From contig JAFYUD010000233.1 in the NCBI GenBank assembly GCA_017549665.1, forward strand, positions 1 through 5,472: a stretch of DNA of 5,472 nucleotides. The letters are read 5' to 3'. The translations under genes were made by a program, and so were the position numbers. The first letter of the stretch is position 1. Each line of letters begins with the position of its first letter. Under the pieces are notes generated by a model. It was not told where the DNA came from and did not search any database. It saw only the letters and a list, made by a program, of their open reading frames with translations. This DNA comes from Clostridia bacterium (GTDB taxonomy: Bacteria; Bacillota_A; Clostridia; Oscillospirales; Acutalibacteraceae). Positions 1 through 5,472 of this stretch are shown piece by piece.

Positions 1-1
1 A

Positions 2-424
2 TGTATTCATTGCCGAATCGGTACTCAGCGTATGCAGGAAATCCTTACAAGAATTGTCAAGGGTGAAGGTAAGCAGGGTGATATTGAGCTTCTCGAAGAG
101 CTTTGCGTTGCTATCAAGGATGGTGCGCTCTGTGGTCTCGGTCAGACAGCTCCCAACCCCGTACTTACAACTATCAGATATTTCCGTGATGAGTATGAGG
201 CTCATATTAATGAAAAGAAGTGTCCTGCAAAGGAATGCGCAGACCTTCTGACATATTCAATTGATGCTGACAAATGTAAGGGTTGTACACTCTGTGCAAA
301 GAAATGTCCTGCAAATGCAATTTCAGGTCAGGTCAAGTCAGCTCATGTTATTGATTCAGATGTTTGTATCCGTTGCGGACAGTGCGTGAAGTCCTGCCGT
401 TTCGGTGCTATAAACGTAGACTAA
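2..424 (+). CDS. NuoF/HydB-like NADH-binding flavoprotein subunit, C-terminal part (5' end outside window)
   Basis: The reading frame is open from the left edge, so this is the last 140 residues of a larger protein; the Met codon at position 32 is internal. Visible residues start with C-x-x-C-R-I-G-T, the end of the C-x-x-C-x-x-C motif that binds the N3-type [4Fe-4S] cluster in NuoF. The fourth ligand is in ALCGLGQTAPNP (visible Cys44). The missing upstream part should hold the FMN and NAD(H) site. After the NuoF core there is a C-terminal ferredoxin domain with two C-x2-C-x2-C-x3-C motifs, at visible Cys 92/95/98/102 and 122/125/128/132. This extension is typical of HydB and related subunits of bifurcating complexes and is absent from E. 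coli complex I NuoF. The second motif has Arg where Pro usually follows the last Cys. It is surely co-transcribed with the next gene: its stop codon overlaps that gene's ribosome binding site. Likely role: cytoplasmic NAD(H) module passing electrons to the downstream subunit and ferredoxin. Family assignment is firm; the exact complex is inferred. Confidence 0.93.
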   Translation, partial: CIHCRIGTQRMQEILTRIVKGEGKQGDIELLEELCVAIKDGALCGLGQTAPNPVLTTIRYFRDEYEAHINEKKCPAKECADLLTYSIDADKCKGCTLCAKKCPANAISGQVKSAHVIDSDVCIRCGQCVKSCRFGAINVD

Positions 425-429
425 GGAGG
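422..429 (+). promoter_or_regulatory. Ribosome binding site overlapping the upstream stop codon
   Basis: TAAGGAGG matches the anti-Shine-Dalgarno sequence almost perfectly and lies 7 bases before the ATG at 437. Its first three bases are the TAA stop of the NuoF-like gene. This fixes the start of the 676-residue protein and suggests translational coupling of the two subunits. Confidence 0.9.
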
Positions 430-436
430 CGGCAGA

Positions 437-2467
437 ATGGAACAGATTAAAATTACTGTAAACGGCATTGAAATGACCGGTAACAAAGGCGAAACAGTAC
501 TCAATATTGCCGCAAAAAACGGTGTGGAGATTCCTAATCTCTGCTATAACTGTAATCTTAAAACTTACGGTGCTTGCGGTGTTTGTCTTGTTGAATGCGA
601 AGGCAGCCCCAAGCTTATGAGAGCATGTGCAACTGTTGCTGCTGACGGTGCAATATACAGCACTCAGACAGACAGAGTTGTAAAAGCAAGAACAATCGCA
701 CTTGAGCTTATTATGAGTGACCATGAAGGTGACTGTGTAGCACCTTGTTCACTCGGTTGTCCTGCACAGACAAATGTACAGGGTTATGTAAAGCAGATTG
801 CACTTGGTAATGACAGCGAAGCTGTCCGTATAATAAAAGAAAAGATTTCTATTCCTGCATCAATCGGCAGAGTATGTCCCCATCCCTGTGAGACAAACTG
901 CAGAAGAAGACTTGTTGAAGAGCCTCTTTCAATTGCTTATCTCAAGGCTTTTGCTGCAGATAACGACCTTGCATCAGACAAGCCTTTTGTTGCTGAGAAA
1001 GAAGCCGCAACCGGTAAGAAGGTTGCTGTAATCGGTGGTGGTCCTGCAGGTCTTAATGCTGCATATTATCTTGCTATTGCAGGTCATGAAGTTACAGTTT
1101 ATGACGCAATGCCTGAAATGGGCGGTATGCTCAGATACGGTATTCCCGAATACAGACTTCCCAAGGCTGTTCTTGCAAAAGAAGTAAAAGCAATTGCAGA
1201 CATGGGCGTTACAATGAAAAACAACGTGAAAATCGGTGTCGATGTTTCATTTGATGAAATCAGAAACAGCGCAGATGCAGTTCTTGTTACAGTTGGTGCA
1301 TGGAAGGGAAGCACAATCGGTTGCGCAGGTGAAGACCTTAACGGTGTTCTCAGCGGTATTGATTTCCTTCGTGAAGTAAATATGGGCAATATTCCTGATG
1401 TAGGTAAGAATGTTGCTGTTGTCGGCGGCGGCAATACAGCAATGGATGCCTGCCGTACAGCTGTAAGATGCGGTGCAGAAAATGTATATGTAATTTACAG
1501 AAGAACACGTGCAGAAGCTCCTGCTGAGGATATTGAAATAGAGGAAGCAATCGAAGAAGGCGTACAGTTCCTTTTCCTTACAAATCCTGATGAAATCATC
1601 GGTGAAAACGGAACTGTAAGCAAGATTAAACTTCAGGTTATGGAGCTTGGTGAGCCTGATGCATCAGGCAGAAGAAAGCCCGTACCCGTTGAAGGTGAGT
1701 TTAAAATTCTTGATGTTGATACAGTTATCTCTGCAATCGGTCAGAAATGTTCACCTGCAGGATTTGAAGCTGTTGAACTTACAAAGTGGGGAACAATCGT
1801 TGCAGACGAAACAACCTGCATGACAAATCTTGACGGTGTTTTTGCAGCAGGTGATGCTACAAATAAGGGCGCATCAATTGCAGTTGCAGCAATTGCAGAA
1901 TCAAATACAGCTGCAAGAGCTATCAATGCATATCTTCTCGGTATGCCTATGGATTTCCATAAGCCTTATTATTCACAGAGAAATGTAACTGCAGAAATGC
2001 TCGCTGACCGTGAAAAGAAGTCAAGAGCAGTTATGTCAGTCAAAGACCCTGCAGAAAGAAGCAAGTGCTTTGATTCTGTTATCAACGGCTTTACCGAAGA
2101 GCAGGCAAGAGAAGAGGCAAAGCGTTGTCTTGAGTGCGGATGCCACGATTTTGAGCAGTGCAGACTTATCCGTTACGTAAATCAGGCTCCCGTTGACCCT
2201 GACAGATTTGCAGGTAAAAAGCATGAATGCTTCAAGGAGCAGAGACTTGTTACAATCGAAAGAGATCAGGGCAAGTGTATTCTCTGTAATCTTTGCGTAA
2301 GAACATGCCGTGAGGAAGCAAAGCAGGGTATTCTCGGTCTTGTAGGCAGAGGCTTCAAGACTGTTATCAGGCCTGAGTTTGATATTCCCGATACTATTGC
2401 TGTTTGTAAGGATTGCCACAAGTGTGCAGACCTTTGTCCCACAGGCGCTCTTAAAATTTTAGGTTAA
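437..2467 (+). CDS. FAD-dependent, iron-sulfur NAD(P) oxidoreductase: NuoG-type [2Fe-2S] / GltD-NfnB-type fusion (StnC-like)
   Basis: A complete 676-residue cytoplasmic protein with three modules. Residues 1-80 form a NuoG/HydA-type [2Fe-2S] ferredoxin, with probable ligands C36, C47, C50 and C64. Residues 95-505 are a GltD/NfnB-like module. It contains [4Fe-4S]-type cysteines (C100, C104, C108; C147, C151, C155 in GRVCPHPCETNC), an FAD dinucleotide fold with GGGPAG at 200-205, a second dinucleotide fold with GGGNTA at 330-335 followed by YRRT at 354-357, and the C-terminal FAD motif GVFAAGDA at 467-474. The paired Arg after the second fold is the usual sign of NADP(H) binding in this family. 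Residues 564-575 hold a further Cys group, and 614-624 plus 657-667 form two C-x2-C-x2-C-x3-C [4Fe-4S] motifs. Beside a NuoF/HydB-like subunit, this fits the Stn-type bifurcating transhydrogenase, which couples NADH, NADPH and ferredoxin pools. Generic annotation would call it an FAD-dependent oxidoreductase or glutamate synthase small subunit, but no glutamate synthase large subunit is visible. Tandem TAA stops end the gene. Confidence 0.93.
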   Translation: MEQIKITVNGIEMTGNKGETVLNIAAKNGVEIPNLCYNCNLKTYGACGVCLVECEGSPKLMRACATVAADGAIYSTQTDRVVKARTIALELIMSDHEGDCVAPCSLGCPAQTNVQGYVKQIALGNDSEAVRIIKEKISIPASIGRVCPHPCETNCRRRLVEEPLSIAYLKAFAADNDLASDKPFVAEKEAATGKKVAVIGGGPAGLNAAYYLAIAGHEVTVYDAMPEMGGMLRYGIPEYRLPKAVLAKEVKAIADMGVTMKNNVKIGVDVSFDEIRNSADAVLVTVGAWKGSTIGCAGEDLNGVLSGIDFLREVNMGNIPDVGKNVAVVGGGNTAMDACRTAVRCGAENVYVIYRRTRAEAPAEDIEIEEAIEEGVQFLFLTNPDEIIGENGTVSKIKLQVMELGEPDASGRRKPVPVEGEFKILDVDTVISAIGQKCSPAGFEAVELTKWGTIVADETTCMTNLDGVFAAGDATNKGASIAVAAIAESNTAARAINAYLLGMPMDFHKPYYSQRNVTAEMLADREKKSRAVMSVKDPAERSKCFDSVINGFTEEQAREEAKRCLECGCHDFEQCRLIRYVNQAPVDPDRFAGKKHECFKEQRLVTIERDQGKCILCNLCVRTCREEAKQGILGLVGRGFKTVIRPEFDIPDTIAVCKDCHKCADLCPTGALKILG

Positions 2468-2477
2468 TAAATACCGA

Positions 2478-2512
2478 AGACCCACGGAAATCCCGTGGGT
2501 CTGATTTTTTTT
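2478..2512 (+). terminator. Strong Rho-independent terminator of the redox operon, between convergent genes
   Basis: A perfect 10-bp stem (AGACCCACGG, 2478-2487, with CCGTGGGTCT, 2493-2502) encloses a 5-base loop. It is followed after two bases by eight T residues (2505-2512). It begins 11 bases after the stop codon of the 676-residue protein and ends 5 bases before the 3' end of the opposing rhamnosidase gene. On the minus strand the same hairpin starts 15 bases after the rhamnosidase stop. There it is followed by a weaker, interrupted U-rich stretch, so it may also help terminate that transcript. Confidence 0.93.
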
Positions 2513-2517
2513 GTGTC

Positions 2518-4710
2518 TCAGATTTTGAAAATATGCTCACCGGCAGTAATTTCAGTTGCTTTTCCGTGGAGGATAACCGTTGCGGTGCATCCTTCGGGTA
2601 CTGTGAATGTGTACTCAACCGTACCGTTTTCCTTCTTCCATTCAGACTTTACAAGACCGTATCTTGACTCGATTGAAGCCTTTACGTATGTAAGTCTGTT
2701 GTCTGTAAGGGGAGCAAAAATAATGTGTCTGAATGCAGGATTTTCTTCATCAATCCTGATACCTGCAGCGTCACCGTAAAGCCAGTCTGCAACAGAGCCG
2801 TATGCATAGTGGTTAAATGAGTTCATTGAAGTGCTCCACATTGTGCCGTCCTCACGCATACTGTCCCAATGCTCCCAGATAGTGGTAGCGCCCATTTTAA
2901 CGGAGAAGAGCCATGAGGGATATTCCTCACGGAGAAGGAGGCTGTATGCCGTCTCGGTGTAACCGTTGTCGCTGAGCGCATGAAGAAGATAAGGTGTGCC
3001 TACAAAGCCTGTTTTAAGGTGGCCGCATTCTGTTACAAGCTCGTTGAGCTGCTTTGCAGTTTCAGCAATGTTGTCACTGATACGGAAATGACAGGCAAGT
3101 ACACATGCTGTCTGAGTTGCATATTCTGCCTTGATTCTGCCGTTTTCCATGTATTTGCTTCTGAATGCAGAAATGAATCTTTCTCTCATTTCGGGAATTA
3201 TATCAGGATCCTTGTCACAGAGCTTGCAAGCCTTGAGATAAATTTCACTTGAATAAATGAAGTATGCAGTAGCAATAAGATCTTTGTCTGTACCGTGGCT
3301 GCAGTCTTCGGGACTTGAACCGTCAAGGTTAAGCCAGTCACCGAAATGATGTCCGTGTGCCCAGATGTCATCCCATGTATGAGCTTCGATATATTCAAGA
3401 TAATCTCTCATTGATTTGAGTGAATCATGAAGAATCTGAGTGTTGCCGTATGTCTGATAAATCTGCCAGGGACAGATAGTCGCAGCATCTGCCCATGCAG
3501 CTGAGCATTCGTCGTCGGGGCCGAAAACGTTTGGAATTACGTGAGGTACACTGCCCCAGGGAGTCTGATCTGCACGAAGGTCTGCAAGCCATTTTATAAA
3601 GAACTTTTCAACATCAAAGTTGTATGATGCAGTTTTTACGAATACCTGAGCATCACCTGTCCAGCCGAGTCTTTCGTCACGCTGAGGGCAGTCTGTGGGT
3701 ACATCAAGGAAGTTGCCCTTCTGACCCCAGATTACATTGCTGTAAAGCTGATTGATTCTTGCATCAGAGCATTCAAAATGTCCTGTTCTCTTCATGTCTG
3801 AGTGAACGACGATTGCAGTGAAGTTTTCCTTCTTTACCTCGTCGCTCCAGTTTTCGAGCTTTACATAACGGAAGCCGAAGAAATTGTACTGAGGCTTTAC
3901 AAGATGCTCTTCACCGTCGCAGATGAACGTTGCCTCTGCCTTTGCACTGCGGTAGTTGTCGTTGTAGAAATTTCCGTCAGCGTCAAGCACTTCAGCGTGA
4001 CGGATAACAGCCTTTTCGCCCTTGTTACCCTTAATTCTGAACTGAACATAACCTGTCATATTCTGACCGAAGTCAAGAACTGTTTCACCCTTGGGTGTGA
4101 TGATGATTTCTTTGACCTCAAGATGCTCGTGCTCCGTGATTTTTTCACCTCTGCGGTCGCAGAGAGTATCAAAATCGCAGGGGAATACAAGTGCAGGCAA
4201 TTCATTGTCATCAGTGAAAGAAGGATCATATGTATAGCCGTTGTAAAGGTGAGAATAAACCGTCTTACCCTTACGGTTCAGCCATTTTTCGTCTGTGTTG
4301 ATTACTTCTGTTGTGCCGTCTTCGTATGTTAATTCGATTGATGCGAGAATGGCAGTTTCGGAAAAACCGAGATATTTGTGCTGAAGCTTTGATGAATTGA
4401 AATATGTAAGAGCTTTCCAGCCGGGGCCTACGCCGATAACAATGGTATTATCCTCTTCTATATATTCTGTGATGTCGTAAGTTTCAACCTGAAGATTTCT
4501 CTGATATGCAGTCCAGCCGGGGGCAAATACCTGATCACCCACAGTTTTACCGTTGATTTTTATATCATAAACACCGTAAGCTGTAGCTTCGAGAATCGCA
4601 GATTTTACAGACTTTTCTGCTTTAAAAACTCTGATGAATTCAGAAGATGCATTTTCGATTATTTTCGGACTTTTGATCCAGCTTGAATTAAGGATATTCT
4701 TCATTGTCAT
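2518..4710 (-). CDS. Alpha-L-rhamnosidase, glycoside hydrolase family 78, probably cytoplasmic
   Basis: A complete protein of 730 residues, or 728 from the second Met. It should hydrolyse terminal alpha-L-rhamnose from rhamnogalacturonan-derived oligosaccharides or plant glycosides, by inversion as is known for GH78. Domain order fits the family. The N-terminal rhamnosidase beta-sandwich is at about 25-185, with the hallmark YDIKINGKTVGDQVFAPGWT at 48-67. A second beta-sandwich is at about 200-303, with LDFGQNMTGYV at 212-222. The (alpha/alpha)6 catalytic barrel is at about 308-648, and a C-terminal beta-sandwich at about 650-726. The barrel contains TDCPQRDERLGWTGD at 339-353, with acidic residues D345, E346 and D353 in the catalytic region, and IWEHWD at 611-616, where E613 is the likely general base. 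At 730 residues it is shorter than many GH78 enzymes because the extra N-terminal beta domain often found there is missing. No signal peptide or anchor is seen, so the substrate must be imported. No sugar transporter or regulator gene lies in the window. The fine substrate cannot be told. Confidence 0.95.
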   Translation of the reverse strand: MTMKNILNSSWIKSPKIIENASSEFIRVFKAEKSVKSAILEATAYGVYDIKINGKTVGDQVFAPGWTAYQRNLQVETYDITEYIEEDNTIVIGVGPGWKALTYFNSSKLQHKYLGFSETAILASIELTYEDGTTEVINTDEKWLNRKGKTVYSHLYNGYTYDPSFTDDNELPALVFPCDFDTLCDRRGEKITEHEHLEVKEIIITPKGETVLDFGQNMTGYVQFRIKGNKGEKAVIRHAEVLDADGNFYNDNYRSAKAEATFICDGEEHLVKPQYNFFGFRYVKLENWSDEVKKENFTAIVVHSDMKRTGHFECSDARINQLYSNVIWGQKGNFLDVPTDCPQRDERLGWTGDAQVFVKTASYNFDVEKFFIKWLADLRADQTPWGSVPHVIPNVFGPDDECSAAWADAATICPWQIYQTYGNTQILHDSLKSMRDYLEYIEAHTWDDIWAHGHHFGDWLNLDGSSPEDCSHGTDKDLIATAYFIYSSEIYLKACKLCDKDPDIIPEMRERFISAFRSKYMENGRIKAEYATQTACVLACHFRISDNIAETAKQLNELVTECGHLKTGFVGTPYLLHALSDNGYTETAYSLLLREEYPSWLFSVKMGATTIWEHWDSMREDGTMWSTSMNSFNHYAYGSVADWLYGDAAGIRIDEENPAFRHIIFAPLTDNRLTYVKASIESRYGLVKSEWKKENGTVEYTFTVPEGCTATVILHGKATEITAGEHIFKI

Positions 4711-4712
4711 GT

Positions 4713-4718
4713 CTCCTT
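4713..4718 (-). promoter_or_regulatory. Ribosome binding site of the rhamnosidase gene; favours the second Met as start
   Basis: On the minus strand AAGGAG lies only 2 bases before the first ATG (4710-4708) but 8 bases before a second in-frame ATG (4704-4702). The latter spacing is normal, so translation probably begins at 4704, giving a 728-residue protein starting MKNILNSSW. The longer ORF starting MTMKN is therefore probably over-extended by two residues. Confidence 0.75.
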
Positions 4719-4733
4719 TTTATTGGTAATTTG

Positions 4734-4762
4734 ATTGTAACATAATGAATATAAAAATGCAA
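4734..4762 (-). promoter_or_regulatory. Predicted extended -10 promoter of the rhamnosidase gene
   Basis: Read on the minus strand, TTGCAT (4762-4757) and TACAAT (4739-4734) are separated by exactly 17 bases. TACAAT matches the sigma-A -10 consensus at 5 of 6 positions and is preceded by TGT, an extended -10 element. The -35 box matches only the TTG. Transcription would start near 4727, giving a very short leader. No clear operator palindrome was seen. Confidence 0.6.
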
Positions 4763-4778
4763 TAAATAAAAAAATCTG

Positions 4779-4807
4779 TTGATATAGAATGACTGTTGTG
4801 GTATATT
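4779..4807 (+). promoter_or_regulatory. Predicted extended -10 promoter of the ABC transporter gene
   Basis: TTGATA (4779-4784) and TATATT (4802-4807) each match the sigma-A consensus at 5 of 6 positions and are separated by 17 bases. TGG directly before the -10 box adds an extended -10 element. Transcription would start near 4814, leaving about 33 bases before the ATG. The A/T-only stretch at 4761-4775 lies just upstream and could act as an UP-like element. Confidence 0.7.
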
Positions 4808-4834
4808 ATAGATTGGAAATATCTGATAATCTCT

Positions 4835-4838
4835 GAGG
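4835..4838 (+). promoter_or_regulatory. Ribosome binding site of the ABC transporter gene
   Basis: GAGG lies 8 bases before the ATG at 4847. A closer ATG at 4840 is in another frame and sits 1 base after this site, so it is unlikely to be used. This supports 4847 as the start. Confidence 0.7.
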
Positions 4839-4846
4839 TATGAATT

Positions 4847-5472
4847 ATGAAAAAATTGCTTATATATCTCAAGCCTTATATAAAGGAAAGCATACTCAGT
4901 CCTTTGTTTAAAATGCTTGAGGCACTTATTGATCTGTTTGTCCCTCTAGTAATTGCAAAGATAATTGACACAGGACTGGGTAATTCAGATATCGGTTATA
5001 TCGGTAAAATGTGCGCACTTCTTATCGGTCTTGGTATAGTCGGTCTCGGCTTTTCCGTAACAGCTCAGTTTTTTGCTGCAAAGGCATCTGTAGGCTTTGT
5101 TTCAAAAGTCCGTCATGCACTTTTTAAGCATATACAGACTCTTACTTATACTGAAATTGACACTCTCGGCACTTCAACTCTCATTACAAGAATGACAAGT
5201 GATGCAAATCAGGTGCAGAATGGCACAAACCTTACGCTTCGTCTTCTTATGAGGTCACCGTTTGTTGTTTTCGGAGCTATGATTATGGCATTTACCATTG
5301 ATCATAAATCTGCAGGAATTTTCGGTGTGACTATCGGTGCGCTTTCCGTAGTCGTTTTCGGCATAATGCTTGCTTGTATTCCTCTTTACAAAAAAGTTCA
5401 GAGCCGTCTTGACTCTGTACTCGGAATTACAAAAGAAAATCTTACAGGTGCAAGAGTGCTCAGAGCATTCTG
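4847..5472 (+). CDS. ABC transporter, type I exporter-like transmembrane domain (N-terminal 208 residues, 3' end outside window)
   Basis: The frame opens at the ATG at 4847 and runs off the right edge with 208 full codons. The protein begins MKKLLIYLKPY, a typical start for half-transporters of the multidrug/lipid exporter class (ABC transmembrane type 1 domain). Hydrophobic segments are seen at about 17-39, 54-78, 135-150 and 155-178. Between the second and third lie the family's conserved cytoplasmic helices: VRHALFKHIQTLTYTEID at 88-105 and the TLITRMTSDANQVQ stretch at 111-124. The visible part ends in ITKENLTGARVLRAF at 194-208, the segment leading to the last two helices. The ATP-binding domain with Walker A and B would follow outside the window. 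It sits in the cytoplasmic membrane and should export hydrophobic compounds or peptides; the substrate is unknown. Related exporters often come as two adjacent genes forming a heterodimer, so a second half-transporter may follow. It has its own promoter, divergent from the rhamnosidase. Confidence 0.92.
   Translation, partial: MKKLLIYLKPYIKESILSPLFKMLEALIDLFVPLVIAKIIDTGLGNSDIGYIGKMCALLIGLGIVGLGFSVTAQFFAAKASVGFVSKVRHALFKHIQTLTYTEIDTLGTSTLITRMTSDANQVQNGTNLTLRLLMRSPFVVFGAMIMAFTIDHKSAGIFGVTIGALSVVVFGIMLACIPLYKKVQSRLDSVLGITKENLTGARVLRAF

Noticed and set aside
32..424. A complete small ferredoxin gene starting at the ATG at 32
   Set aside because: The frame continues upstream to the left edge with CxxCRIGTQR, a conserved NuoF motif. 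The Met matches an internal Met of the family, so the gene is a truncated larger one.
356..724. Minus-strand open frame of 122 codons across the junction of the two redox genes
   Set aside because: It overlaps strongly supported coding sequence, including conserved Cys motifs, on the other strand. It has low-complexity Cys/Ser/Thr-rich content and no ribosome binding site of note.
1099..1434. Minus-strand open frame of 111 codons inside the GltD-like module
   Set aside because: It is a Pro/Ser-rich antisense shadow of the conserved FAD/NADP domain and resembles no protein family.
437..2467. Glutamate synthase small subunit (GltD) in the strict sense
   Set aside because: It carries an added N-terminal [2Fe-2S] domain and a C-terminal double [4Fe-4S] domain, follows a NuoF-like gene, and has no GltB-like gene nearby.
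3802..4332. Plus-strand open frame of 176 codons antisense to the rhamnosidase
   Set aside because: It lies wholly inside conserved GH78 domains on the other strand, and its Val/Cys/Phe-rich translation shows no recognisable motif. It is long only because of codon bias on the real strand.
4847..5472. Rhamnoside or sugar importer paired with the rhamnosidase
   Set aside because: The visible N-terminus, helix pattern and the TLITRMTSDANQVQ and ITKENLTGARVLRAF segments belong to fused exporter-type ABC proteins, not to sugar-importer permeases.
1..5472. CRISPR arrays, insertion sequences, tRNA or rRNA genes, long direct or inverted repeats
   Set aside because: None was seen on reading the window. 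The only clear inverted repeat is the terminator at 2478-2502.

Overview
The window looks like a piece of chromosome from an anaerobic, fermentative Firmicute, most likely a gut or rumen clostridium of the Ruminococcus/Oscillospiraceae type. This is inferred from four things: iron-sulfur flavoenzymes of the electron-bifurcating kind, strong AGGAGG-type ribosome binding sites, moderately low GC with AT-rich intergenic DNA, and a plant-polysaccharide glycosidase. No taxonomic search was possible.

Region 1 (1-2512, + strand) is the 3' end of a redox operon. It holds the C-terminal 140 residues of a NuoF/HydB-type flavoprotein subunit. Twelve bases later comes a complete 676-residue protein that joins a NuoG/HydA-type [2Fe-2S] N-terminus, a GltD/NfnB-type FAD and NADP(H) module, and a C-terminal double [4Fe-4S] domain. 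The operon closes with tandem stop codons and a strong intrinsic terminator. This pair best matches the Sporomusa-type (Stn) electron-bifurcating transhydrogenase, in which a NuoF-like NAD(H) subunit and a GltD-like NADP(H) subunit exchange electrons with ferredoxin. A hydrogenase or formate dehydrogenase partner upstream of the window cannot be excluded.

Region 2 (2518-4710, - strand) is one complete gene, convergent with the operon. It encodes a family 78 alpha-L-rhamnosidase with no signal peptide, so probably cytoplasmic.

Region 3 (4711-4846) is a short AT-rich divergent intergenic region. It carries two recognisable extended -10 promoters, one for the rhamnosidase and one for the rightward gene.

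Region 4 (4847-5472, + strand) is the N-terminal membrane domain of a type I exporter-like ABC transporter, cut by the window edge. It is not a sugar importer and has no obvious functional link to the rhamnosidase. The three transcription units appear functionally independent. No mobile elements, CRISPR arrays, tRNAs or rRNAs were seen. The most interesting item is the composite architecture of the 676-residue redox protein, which resembles a known but little-annotated enzyme family rather than a wholly new system.
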